From Adineta ricciae (Eukaryota; Rotifera; Eurotatoria; Adinetida; Adinetidae): a stretch of DNA of 64,000 nt. This document shows positions 1-10,053 of the stretch, one piece after another. The notes beneath the pieces are model-generated. The model was not told where the DNA came from, ran no database searches, and worked only from the letters and a program-made list of their open reading frames with translations. The stretch spans positions 62,001-126,000 of the forward strand of contig CAJNOJ010000133.1 of the NCBI GenBank assembly GCA_905250025.1, given 5' to 3'. Each line of letters opens with the position of its first letter. The first letter of the stretch is position 1. The translations under genes were made by a program, and so were the position numbers.

Positions 1-504
1 CATCAATTGAATCGAGCCAGTGCGATGAAATTAGTCAAAGCAATGATGAAGAATGAAAATAGTAGTCAACGAATCTTGTTTCGACCGGATGAACAAGTCT
101 TAAACGAAACAGCGTATGTGTCTTGTCCACTAAGCAATTACAATGCTGTTTTGCCACACCAAGAACGTATTCCACACACGCCATGTCAATCAACGGTTAA
201 ATTACGATATTTAACTGGACATTTACGTGATGTACATCATTTAAATAAAACAGCTGCGAAACGCATTGCATCTGCCCTACGTAATGAACAAGGGAGCATA
301 GATGGCCGATCGATTGGATTATTTGAACGCGATGAAAATATTCTTAAATCCAAAAAGAAAAAAGTATATTTTTCTTCCATATTTGATTGTAAGAATTCAT
401 TCATTTCTTTGCATTTTCAGAATATGGCAAATCGTTTTCGTCCACCTGTCCAATTAGCTAAACAAGTACAACAGAACCAACAACAACCACCACCCTCGTT
501 ATAG
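1..504 (+). CDS. Cys/His-rich zinc-binding-like protein, 3' part (5' end outside window)
   Basis: Open from the window edge to TAA at 502-504. An in-frame 57-bp intron (364-420, GTATAT...TTTCAG, phase 0) is probable, because removing it joins a Lys-rich stretch to the Gln/Pro-rich tail NMANRFRPPVQLA. The visible protein has a Cys/His pattern: CPLSNYNAV, then a Cys about 20 residues on, then a segment ending in HLRDVHHLN followed by AAKRIASAL. The same arrangement (CPL...C...HL-x3-H-x-L...A-x-x-I) occurs twice in the B-box gene at 10054-11348, so I read it as a shared small Cys/His domain, possibly a metal-binding finger. No named family is recognised. The C-terminus is low-complexity Q/P. The function is unknown, and a nucleic-acid-binding role would be only a guess. 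Confidence 0.6.
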   Translation, partial: HQLNRASAMKLVKAMMKNENSSQRILFRPDEQVLNETAYVSCPLSNYNAVLPHQERIPHTPCQSTVKLRYLTGHLRDVHHLNKTAAKRIASALRNEQGSIDGRSIGLFERDENILKSKKKKVYFSSIFDCKNSFISLHFQNMANRFRPPVQLAKQVQQNQQQPPPSL

Positions 505-1632
505 TGATGAAGTTTTAAACAAGTGTATGAATCATTTTCTTACCTTTTTTTTGAATGTATCGAGCATCCTTCAATTTATTCACATATTTCATTTCTTGTG
601 ACTTGAGATATCAGTAAATTTGCCTCCTGTTTTCGTTTCTCTTCCTCATTTGTTTTGTTGTTTTTTTCTCTTTCATTTTGTATATAAACTTTTCTTTTCT
701 CAAACTTACACATCATTTCTTGACGTTCATTTCTTGCTTTCCGTTTATTGTCATATTTTCCTTTCTGTACGTGCATGTGTGCGTGTCTATGATTGTCATT
801 GTTGAGGATAGATCAACGAGGATACAAAGAAAATAATTTAAATTCAATTTCAATGCACATTTCATTTACATTGATAATGATCGATGATCAAGCATTTGTC
901 CAATGGTTTTTATTGACGCCTTACTCGGATGAATGCAGAATGTTCAATAGATATTGTAGGTCGTGTTTTTCACGCTAGAGATCGACTTGTTCCATTGTAT
1001 GTTTAATCACACATCGTTTATCATTATCAGTGACGCCGATAGATCGATACATAACCAATACTCTTTCGTGATTAATCTTGGCAGTAGATCAATAATAAAG
1101 ACTTTCTTACGCGTGCAGTTTAGGTGAAATCAAAGGAATGATGCACACTAGATTGCATCGTTTCAACTGTCACTACCGGTTTACTATCGAGAGAAGATTG
1201 AGATTTGGTGAAGAACGTACATACAGAGAAATATTCTGAGATTATTCTTCTAGAAAAAAAAACGAAGAATTTGTTTATCTTTGCCTGAGATATGATCACG
1301 TATTAGGACTATGTATCAGTGATTATACATTAGGGCATTGAAAATTTCAAGAAATAGCCATATATATTTCGTTCAAATACTTTCGAAAGTATTTTCTCAT
1401 AAACTACACGTTTGCGCCTACGATAACTAGCCAAATATGTCTCTTATCAGCCTGCTTTTTCATACACTAAACTATTTCTCTTCTTCAGATTATCAATTAT
1501 TACGAATATGATGTGGGCAGAAAACTATTTTAGAAAAGAGAGAAAGAGAGAGAGAAAGATATTCGATATGACTATAAAATACATAATCTTTTTTGCATCC
1601 CGTTACAGTCGAACAATAGTTATTAGCAAGTA
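505..1632. other. intergenic stretch, no gene seen
   Basis: About 1.1 kb of AT-rich DNA with pyrimidine-rich tracts just after the upstream stop and a GA-rich run near 1541-1560. Short open frames exist on both strands but none has protein-like composition or splice support. The right end holds a TATA-like box serving the next gene. Confidence 0.6.
1573..1579 (+). promoter_or_regulatory. TATA-like box upstream of the DYKDN-repeat gene
   Basis: TATAAAA lies 60 bp before the ATG at 1633, at the right distance for a short 5' UTR. It is seen in sequence; a promoter role is inferred. Confidence 0.4.
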
Positions 1633-3334
1633 ATGTTGTCTCGCAAAGTATGAATCATTTTCTGAGGATGAGATTGTCGATGATTTTTATTTATTATTTA
1701 TAAAGGTATTGCTATTCAGCAGTCTAACTCTGGTCATTTTTATCGCTTCGGTTACACATGCTCAAGAAGAAGGTGAACCACCGGAAGCAGACGAATTTGC
1801 ACCACTGAACAGGGAAGGAACTCGAAGACCTCGACGAACATCGTCTTCTACTGCACACACCCGAGTAACAAGTAAGCATCACTTCTTTCAATGTTCATTC
1901 CATCATTTTCAACTCTCTTCCTATCAGCTGCATCGAAGCCAACAAAAACAACAACTAATTATTACCCACACAAACCATGTAAGTTCATAGTGCTTCTCAT
2001 CTCTTTGAATCCCATTTTATTCTGTTATCTCTTTAGACGATCCAAAAGAGGTAAGATTGCTACAGCATATTCAGTAACCTGTTCTATCCTAATCTGAACG
2101 TATACCGACTTATTTCATAGGATAAATACTACAGAAAACCCAACAACTACGACGATGATCGTTATGGTGGTGGACGGTATGGAGATGATGATGATAATGA
2201 TGATCGCTATGGTGGACGTTATGGAAATGGTCACAGAAGAATTGGATATGATGGCGTTGATCCTCGCGAATATGGACAAGATACGGCCGATTTCGGACCT
2301 GTTTATAGTGACAACGACTCAATGTATGCTTCGATGAACATTTGGATTCGTTCTGCTGATGATTGGGAACAAACTGGCCGACCATCATATCGTAAGAAGT
2401 ACCGTGGAAAGAAATACAACAAGGGCAAGGATTATAAGAACAAGAATTATAAAGACAATGATTATAAAGACAACGATTACAAAGACAACGATTACAAAGG
2501 CAATGATTACAAAGATAATGATTACAAAGATAATTACGACAACGATGATGATGGCTATAAGAAGAATTATCGCAAGAAACGTTCGTATTCTCGTGTCAAG
2601 TTTCCTGTTCGCCACTTCAAAGATATTCGAAAATTTCCTCTCAGTAAGACACCTGTACTTCATCTTCTCTTCCATGCTCTTTGTTCTGCGTTAGGAAACT
2701 TTCCACCACTCATCTCCGTCTTTCCATGGCTTCCAGTTTTCTATGACAAGATCACCTATCAAACATTCATCTTTTCACCAACTGGTGGTAGTAAGTATCA
2801 TCACGTTGAAGAATACAGCGAACACATGTGTCGATTGTAGTCTACATCTTACCACCATTGATCAACTTCTACGGTAAGCGATTTGCTGTTGCTCAACTGA
2901 TCAAATGGGGTTATGCATCATTGGTGAGCTCGGGTGCGCCACCTCCACCGAATGTGAATGTTGCACCACTTGTTCAACCTGCAGCAGGTAAGAATTGGTG
3001 AGGAGAAGAAGAAGAATGTGATCATTTTGTTGCTTGCGTAGCTCCTGTTCCAGCCGCCAGTCCTAATGTACCACCACCTAGCAATAACCAACCACCGCCA
3101 GACAATGGTCCAAGTTATGATACGAAAAAGAATCGATTCGTTGGTGGTGTTCAAACTGATTTTCCAGATTTCAAACCGCGATACAGTCAAACAGTTGGAG
3201 AGAAGGATTATGGATATGGAAATAATCGTCCTGTAAATCGAAATTCATATGGATCAGATCCAACTTATGGTGGAACAGGCCGACAGGAAGTATATCCACA
3301 AGGCGGTCCACAAAGTGGCGGCGGATCTAATTAG
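1633..3334 (+). CDS. secreted low-complexity protein with DYKDN-type tandem repeat
   Basis: Eight exons (1633-1647, 1706-1871, 1928-1978, 2037-2050, 2121-2643, 2695-2790, 2841-2987, 3042-3334), all joined by short GT-AG introns of 50-70 bp in matching phase. The 51-bp intron 2644-2694 is itself in frame, so its removal is probable, not certain. The protein starts with a clear signal peptide (MLSRKVLLFSSLTLVIFIAS). It continues with an acidic Tyr/Gly/Asp region, then about six copies of a five-residue D-Y-K-D-N unit (2440-2540), a basic patch (YRKKRSYSRVK), a hydrophobic segment (NFPPLISVFPWLPVFYDK...), and a Pro/Asn then Tyr/Gly/Asn-rich tail. There is no catalytic motif. It could be a matrix, cuticle or mucus protein, or a disordered protective protein; I do not recognise the family. 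Confidence 0.72.
2421..2550 (+). repeat. tandem 15-bp coding repeat (D-Y-K-D-N units)
   Basis: About six copies of a 15-bp unit of type GATTAYAAAGAYAAY lie in frame inside the secreted-protein gene, with one variant unit in which Asp is replaced by Gly. Copies differ mostly at third positions, so the array is not brand new. The unit happens to resemble half of the FLAG epitope. Confidence 0.8.
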
Positions 3335-4439
3335 TAAACAGACTATTTCGAGTCATTTCTTGCATGCATATTGAAAGAAAGAAAAACATAAAGCGTTTCA
3401 TTTTTTCTTTTTTGTTTCTCAGTATTAATTAATCTTTTCACAAATCACAATAAATTCGTTCTTCTACCAAACTTTGCTCCTACACTGAATATTTACTTCG
3501 AAGCTAATAGTATAAAGGACACTGGCCAGTTTTCACTCTGGTTGTCTGAGAACTGCAGAACTAGTTCATACAATCGACTCTTATACGATGTAAATTTATT
3601 AGAATCTCAGTGGGAGAAGATTTTTTTTGGGACTATTTATGGCATCAGTGGTCGTAGACATTCATGAATTAAGAATGTCGTCGTCCGGGTCAGGGATCAA
3701 ATCATGACCTTCATATTACTGTCGATTTGCTCATTTCCTTTCCATTTGCAAGCTGATTTTTGGCAGAAGAATTCCGACACGGTTAACAATGCACTTATCG
3801 GCAATTTGGTAACAAAAAATATTCAAATACATGTCCTCAATGAATAAAGGAATGCTGGCGTGCATCACAAGTGAACAAGACAAAAGAAAACGTTGTTGAA
3901 GGTTATAGATGAATCGTATTGTCACATACAAGGAATTGTTTTATTTCAACTCAGTTGATCATTTAAATTTGTCAGGATTTAGATAAATTGACTGACTTTG
4001 AACGTACATCTGATAAAAGTTAAAAACGAAGACACAACTCTTCCAAACGTTTCACTTCACTACTCTATCTAGTTTTGAAAGTGATACTTTGTATAGAAAT
4101 GAATTTATTTCAAACAGTGGACCAAGGTAGAAACACATAGTTCTGCAATTTAAGTTTGAAATATGTTTGTGCATGAGCACTGGTTTGTTCGTTAGGGATC
4201 ATATCAACAAACTATTCACTGTGATCACGCACGAAGTACAGATATAAGAAAATAACTTTCGTAATAGTTGATATATCCAAGTACGTTGAAATGGGAAAAT
4301 GATGCGGAAAGAGGCGAAAGATACTGATGAGAAAGGAGCGGGTGAAAGCATGGATGTTAACAAGATGATTCATTAAATCGCTCGATGTTTTTCTTCGTCA
4401 TATTGAAGAAGAATGTTTCCGGAGTCAATTGAAACGAAA
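3335..4439. other. intergenic stretch, nothing recognised
   Basis: This is 1.1 kb between the end of the + strand repeat gene and the end of the - strand gene, so a tail-to-tail gap. AATAAATTCG near 3449 may be the polyadenylation signal of the + gene. No coding-like frame is seen; the open frame at 3731-3931 (-) looks random. Confidence 0.5.
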
Positions 4440-5696
4440 CTATTTCGGTTGATGATTACCATGTACAAGGCATGTATCAATTGTCATAGCAGTATGATTC
4501 TGTCGGCATGTTTCACTTGTTAATCGAAGATTCCATCCCGAATAGTGATGTAAAACCAAGGGACTAACGAATCGAGCCTGTTTCATGTAGTTTTTCAGAT
4601 TCATCAAAAAATTAGGAACTAAATTCATATCTTCATCCATCGCCCATGGATCACCAATACGAGGATACAGTCGATGAGCTTGTTGAGCAATATGAAGGCC
4701 GTCAAAAGTAAGCGTATGTCCATATAAACATAATGAACGATAAACAAATATCGCTTGACTTGTCCACCAACTTCGTCCATCGTATCTAGGACAATAGGGG
4801 AGTAGAAATTGCAGTGCATCTCGATGTATTGCATTGAACATTGCATCGATGTGATACATAACTTGTGTTAAAAGGCCAGGATATGCCACTGTACCACCAG
4901 TTCCTGATATGGTTGCGATAGCTGGTGATATAGACAAAAGAAACGCATCAAAGAGTAAAAAACATTTCTCTTCTTTATTTACTTCCTTTGTTAATGTCAT
5001 AAACTCAAAGAAATGCGGTGCAAAGAGATATTCTTCATTATTTCCGTAATCAACGATTATTTTATTGGTTAGCAGTTGATCAGCTAGCGGACAATTCGTG
5101 TGAACATCGCCATCAGCGAAATTATAATAAGCCCAACGCCAATGTTGTTTACGTTCTTCGTCCAAAGCCAATTCATACAATTTATTTCGTGCTGTCGTCC
5201 ATGTTAGTTTGTTTTTGATATTCAATTGTTTTTCATTGATGATAAATATACGTGATTGAACAGGATAAAACAATGGAGTTGGTTCGAGGGAAACCAGTTT
5301 ATCATTTCGTTTTGTTTCACTTGACCACGAATTAACGTAAAGGTGTTTCGATGAACGAAAGCCCGATGAATTGCAATTTTCTCGCCAACAATAAAATACA
5401 GCATCCGCTGATATACTTGGAAAGAGTTGCATATAAGATTGAACTTCAGCTTGATTTTCACACAGAAATAAATACAGGACACGAGCTAAGGTTGGCATTG
5501 AAGTTTGTTGTTGGAGTAATTTGAGTTTCTCGTCATTACCATTTTTAGATGTTGATGTGTGACTTAGCCAAAGAAGGAATATAAAGGCAATTGTGATGAG
5601 GAAGATTGTTAAGCGTCGATAAGTTATAGCAAAGCGACATTTGAAAACAAACTTTTGTTCAACCGTACATCGACGAAACGAACATTCATCGATCAT
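4440..5696 (-). CDS. type II membrane protein, glycosyltransferase-like, unknown family
   Basis: A single uninterrupted 418-residue frame. It has a short basic cytoplasmic head, one hydrophobic anchor at about residues 28-46 (RLTIFLITIAFIFLLWLSH), a short stem, and a long lumenal or extracellular part rich in aromatic residues and Cys. The layout is that of a Golgi type II enzyme. A DGD triplet in YYNFADGDVH (about residue 195) could be the metal-binding DxD of a nucleotide-sugar transferase, but this is inference and no named family is recognised. It is intronless in an otherwise intron-rich window. The head-to-head neighbour is the STELLO-like gene at 7774, also a type II transferase. Confidence 0.75.
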   Translation of the reverse strand: MIDECSFRRCTVEQKFVFKCRFAITYRRLTIFLITIAFIFLLWLSHTSTSKNGNDEKLKLLQQQTSMPTLARVLYLFLCENQAEVQSYMQLFPSISADAVFYCWRENCNSSGFRSSKHLYVNSWSSETKRNDKLVSLEPTPLFYPVQSRIFIINEKQLNIKNKLTWTTARNKLYELALDEERKQHWRWAYYNFADGDVHTNCPLADQLLTNKIIVDYGNNEEYLFAPHFFEFMTLTKEVNKEEKCFLLFDAFLLSISPAIATISGTGGTVAYPGLLTQVMYHIDAMFNAIHRDALQFLLPYCPRYDGRSWWTSQAIFVYRSLCLYGHTLTFDGLHIAQQAHRLYPRIGDPWAMDEDMNLVPNFLMNLKNYMKQARFVSPLVLHHYSGWNLRLTSETCRQNHTAMTIDTCLVHGNHQPK

Positions 5697-6535
5697 GATG
5701 CAAAGTCAATGAATAATCTAAATAATACAAACGACTAATAGGTCTGTATGTCAAACCGTTTTTTTCCCTTCTGTACATCAATTCTGTAAATGATTACCCT
5801 AAATGATCATTAAAATTCGATTCATACATCGCGTCTGTGAGTAAGACCTTATGACTATTTTATGGATTTTATCAAATATCGAAGGCAAGTTATAAGACAA
5901 TATTTGCCATATAATAGATGATTTCTTTTCTATCGGTTTTCATACATTATAAATCGCTGAAGTCAATTTTCAGTGCCGGTACGTCCTGTAAGTATGTATT
6001 AGTATAAATAGTCGTTCTGATCTACAGCTGTCTTCGCGCTGAATTCAGTTGTTACGTATGAAACACCAGCGAACGAAAAGGATCTTCGATAAACTCTATT
6101 TCTGTTTTATATGAAAATTGCAAATATGATGCATATTATTGAAAGTAATCAGTGTACGGATTACAATGAGAATTCTAAAACGTATGTGTTCCTAGTTGTA
6201 GACATTTCAGACAATTGCGATCCTTTTGAATCGTAGTGGAAACAGAACTTTATAACTGGCACTTCCTATTTGAGTCGATATACTTATCTAGTAAATTTTG
6301 GATAAATACTGATGAAGAGTACACATTTTACGTTAAGGTAACTTAAACGATAAAACATCAGTCGACTACCAGACAAATACTTTGAGAGCTTGAAACTTCG
6401 AATGGTAATCTTTATTTTCTCAGATTTTCACTGTCATGTTGGACGGAAGTGGGTGCAGGTACCGCTGTTCGTCAAAATAAAACGCGATAGAACCCCGCTA
6501 CATGTGAAAAAAATACTAGTAATAACCGCGGCCGA

Positions 6536-6562
6536 CCCCAACAGGCGTAAAAGCCTTTGGGG
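6536..6562. repeat. GC-rich imperfect hairpin
   Basis: CCCCAACAGGC at 6536-6546 faces GCCTTTGGGG at 6553-6562 across a 6-nt loop. The two arms pair with one bulged or mismatched base. It sits in a GC-rich island (CCGCGGCCG just before it) within AT-rich DNA. Confidence 0.6.
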
Positions 6563-6994
6563 CGTTATTATTATTCTTATTCTTTCACTGTCATATGTGC
6601 CACTTTTACCTGGCCCTGATAATGTGCTTCATGTCGAGATAGTTTTTAGGCAGGCGACGGGTGTGGGTGATATATTTCTAATGATTGAAATAGATAGAGC
6701 TCACCGAATTCTATCTGGAACAAATGTGATCAGGGTTGGAATACACTCGTGTGCGAATCCGTGTCTAAGATATTTTTTACATGACAAAAGAAATGTTATA
6801 AACAAGAAGAATTAATAGTTCAACAAAACAATGTTAACTCATGAGAAAACAGCTCTTTTCTTCCTACTATCCATTTTTACAACCATAAACTCATACATTC
6901 TTTTTCTGGCACTTGCTTTTCTTGTCATCACCTCGAAGATACTAAAAAATTTCTTTGTCTACCATGGACGTTTCTTCATGTATAAAAAGTAGAC

Positions 6995-7102
6995 TTCTGA
7001 TTTCTGTTGTGCTGGATACGTGACAACGTGTATTACCCGTGAGAGTCGACAGGAGCTTTCCCATTCAAAAGTAAACTTCTGATTTCTGTTGTGCTGGATA
7101 CC
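6995..7102 (+). repeat. direct repeat pair (26 bp exact), part of a longer degenerate unit
   Basis: Positions 6995-7020 and 7077-7102 are identical over 26 bp (starting CTTCTGATTTCTG, ending GCTGGATAC). The longer unit 7031-7095 recurs in diverged form at 7459-7520 (GTATTACC, then AGTCGA, then AAAAGTAAA). Confidence 0.7.
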
Positions 7103-7150
7103 AGACACCGTATTGTACCTTACCGTCGATATGAAGCTAACACGAACAAA

Positions 7151-7455
7151 CGATGTGTTAGGTTAAAAAATTTGTACTAAAGAAGTCTGGCTTCTGAAAA
7201 TTATAGCATTCGACTCAGAATTTAATTCTGCATCGAAGAGCGACCTTTCCACTCATGGGACAAACTTTGGAAAAATTTTATTTGGATCATAAATAGAGCT
7301 ATAGGAGGCAAACAAAGATATAGGTGAACATTCGTCCAAAGTTTGTACCGTAAGTAGACAGGTCATTCTTCGATGCAGAATTAAAGTCTGAATCGAATGC
7401 TATAATTTTCAGGGGCGAGACTTCTTTAGTAAAAAAGTTTTCAGCTAACACATCG
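7151..7455. repeat. fold-back inverted repeat, 120-bp arms
   Basis: The left arm 7151-7270 is complementary to the right arm 7336-7455 at roughly 80% by eye. Shared landmarks include CCAAAGTTTGT, TCTTCGATGCAGAATTAAA, GAATGCTATAATTTTCAG and the outer end CACATCG. The 65-bp centre is unrelated. It resembles a decayed fold-back or MITE-type element. I saw no convincing target-site duplication. Confidence 0.7.
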
Positions 7456-7773
7456 ATTGTATTACCAGTCAGAGTCGAGAGGAATTTTGTCATAGAAAAG
7501 TAAATGTCTGATGTGTGCTTCATCGAAACATGTGAATGAAGTTTCTGCCGAAAAGGCAGAAATTAGAAGGAGAGTTTTCATGAAAATAGTTTTAATTTGA
7601 GATTTGTCATGACCCCGTATAAATAAATAGGATTAGGCACGAATGAGGTAGATATTAATCAAAGGGAAATGTTCCGAATAGGATGTCGCGTTTGGGAGAA
7701 AATTGAATGCTGTCTAGTTAATTAAGAAAATTAAAATCAGTAAACTGTGTGTTTGATTAGGTCATCACCACAG

Positions 7774-9841
7774 ATGTTGGCTCGTACCAGAAACAGTTTC
7801 CTGCTGTACGTCTCCTGCTTCATGAGTTTGATATTGATAATCAAAATATATTCATATGGAAATATTGAAAAATTATCATCATTAAAAACAGGATCTAATT
7901 TATCAGGCTTTTCATTCTGGAATTCGGAACAGGCATCGACATATCAATGTCCGATACGAGGAGATAAATGGATCGTCATCACCACTATTCATTATCCAAC
8001 ACCTGCCATTCACAAATTTCTCAACTTAACCACACCTTGGAATCTCATCGTTATTGCTGATCGAAAAACACCTTCCGACTGGCTCCACCATCTCACTTCA
8101 CATAACTCGTCTGCTTCTTCTTCTTCTTCGTCTCGCCTTCTCTTTCTCTCTCTTCAGCAACAACAGTCCCTTCGTTTTCGTATCCTCCAACATCTACCTC
8201 ACGGATCCTATGCAAGAAAAAATCTTGGCTATCTCATCGCAATACAATGTGGTGCACAGATCATTTTCGAGTCAGACGATGATAATCTTGTCGAAACAGG
8301 TGACATTTTTCATCTTCCAAAACTTCTCCGACCGCAACAATTACCCTGGCTCGCATTTCATCGACAACGATCACTCTTCGTCAACATCTATGCATCATTC
8401 GGCCATCCACACATTTGGCCACGAGGATTTCCACTCGAACAGCTCAGAAACATTACCGAAGATGGATGGCATTCACTTCGACAAAACCAACAAAACATCA
8501 CACGCGCTTATATTCAACAGTATCTTGCTGATCTCGATCCTGATGTGGATGCCATCGTATGTTACCAATCCTATTCGACATGAAAACACTCTTCGTTTTT
8601 AGTATCGTTTAGCTCATCCAATGACTATCGGTCGTGTTCTGTTCGATCGTGATCAGCCTCCCATTGCTCTCGAACCGTTCACATTCTCTCCCTACAACAC
8701 ACAAAACACCGTCACACACTACGAAGCATTCTGGGGCTTGTATCTTCCTGTGACAACAACATTTCGTGTTTGTGATATTTGGCGAGGCTACTGGGTTCAG
8801 CGTCTTCTGTGGGACATCGGTGGTCATCTCATCTTCGGTCGATCAACTGTTGAACAAGTGAGAAACAGTCATTCATACATCGAAGATATGGATGATGAGT
8901 ATCAATTGTATCATCAATCTGCTTCGTTTGTTCGTTTTCTTGCATCATGGTCATCATCGAATCCTTCGTTAGTGGGACGAATTCGCGAATTAGCACGTGA
9001 CATAAGTCGAGGTGGATTTTGGAAATGGAAAGAAGTCGAGATCATGGATGCATGGCTGGAGGATCTTCGTTCAATTGGTTATAAATTTCCACCGATTATT
9101 AAACCACCACAAAAATTACCATCTACTGCTGTGAAACAGAAACGAGCAGCAATATGTGCAACTGGTATTACCGAATGTATTTCTGAAGCATGGACTACCA
9201 CTTATATCAATCTTCGGCAACGGTTGCATGGAGAAATCGATACATTTCTTTTCCTTTCTTCGTCATTGAAACGTGGACCGGTCCCATTAGCGACACGTTT
9301 AAAGCAGGCACGTTTATATATGAACTCAACTGTGACTATACTTTATGAAGATCGAGACATCAATCCAGGTATTCCTCCAACTTGTAATCCTGAATTTCAA
9401 CTTCCGAAATATGCTCCTATACCTGTTCCCAATTATTTCCAACAACTGTGGTCACTTAATGAATGTTATGATCTTGTCAGAGAATATGAACAAAGATTTA
9501 ATATTCGTTACCAACTATTAATCCGTTCCCGTATTGATACGCTAAATCGTATGCCGGAAACATTCGAACGTGACGGCATCCATAATGTTAATAAAACCAT
9601 AATTGTTCCACCACATCGTTATTTTTCAGGTATCGATGATGGTTTCGCTTTAGGTCCAATTGAACTTATGTCTCACTACATGAAACGATGGTTAAGCTTT
9701 CGACAATGCCCACCCGATAGAAACTTTCATCCTGAAACCTATCTGAAGAATTATTTAAACAGGTTTACTAACGTTACTATCGACCATACGATTAGTGGTG
9801 CCGCTGATGCCATACCACATGGTCATAATAATTGCCACTAA
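7774..9841 (+). CDS. STELLO-like (DUF288) glycosyltransferase, copy A
   Basis: Two exons, 7774-8556 and 8603-9841, with a 46-bp intron (GTATGT...TTTTAG) that joins DAI to YRLAHPMTIG in phase 0; about 673 residues. The first ATG in frame is at 7774, followed by a type II signal anchor (NSFLLYVSCFMSLILIIKIY). The core matches what I recall of plant STELLO/DUF288 proteins: KWIVITTIHYPTP, a VIADRKTPSDW turn, LRFRILQHLPHGSYARKNLG, then GCAQ-type IIFESDDDN holding an acidic D-D-D motif for metal and nucleotide sugar. Plant STELLOs act in the Golgi around cellulose synthesis; the substrate here is unknown. The C-terminal third (about 230 residues) is a second globular part. A serine codon run (TCT)n lies near 8116. 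Copy B is inverted at 40934-43043. The family call is by memory, not by search. Confidence 0.82.
7951..9153 (+). repeat. near-identical block shared with copy B (inverted, 41604-42809)
   Basis: From CCGATACGAGG at 7951 to GCAGCAAT at 9153 the two gene copies match with only a few percent differences by eye, including within the 46-bp intron. Copy B has one extra Ser codon. Outside these limits the proteins drop to partial similarity, and the N-termini are unrelated. Confidence 0.85.
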
Positions 9842-10053
9842 TTAATTACTTTTTCTCTTCGTACTAACAGCCTTTATTCATGTTCTTTGTTTTTCAATGA
9901 GAAAATCTTTTCCATAATAAACGTTATAAATCTATGTATTTGAGCGTCATCTTCATTGTCCAATTTTAAAAGGCGGATTAATTTCATCAGATCGATTAAT
10001 TATATATCTCTATTCGTTCGGTCTGTGGTAGACATTCAGAACGAATAACCATC

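Larger units (their letters stand above)
5697..7773. other. 2-kb gap between two divergent membrane-protein genes, rich in repeats
   Basis: Holds a TATA-like sequence (TATAAATAG near 6003), a GC-rich hairpin at 6536-6562, direct repeats at 6995-7020 and 7077-7102, and a 120-bp fold-back at 7151-7455. The open frame 6390-6815 (+) lacks any recognisable domain and is not called a gene. The pattern suggests a decayed mobile element. Confidence 0.5.

Noticed and set aside
3600-3720. Possible second tRNA-like fold
   Set aside because: No acceptable T-loop or acceptor pairing could be drawn.
6390-6815. A 141-codon open frame in the repeat-rich gap
   Set aside because: No domain, no signal, unusual codon use and no splice context. 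It more likely reflects a GC-richer insert.
8054-8602. A 182-codon open frame overlapping STELLO-like copy A, with a matching one in copy B (42155-42706)
   Set aside because: It is a shifted-frame shadow. It appears conserved only because the underlying DNA is nearly identical; differences fall at silent sites of the real frame.
8557-8602. Stop codon between the two halves of the STELLO-like gene, suggesting a pseudogene
   Set aside because: The stop lies inside a 46-bp GT-AG intron present in both copies. Splicing restores the frame.
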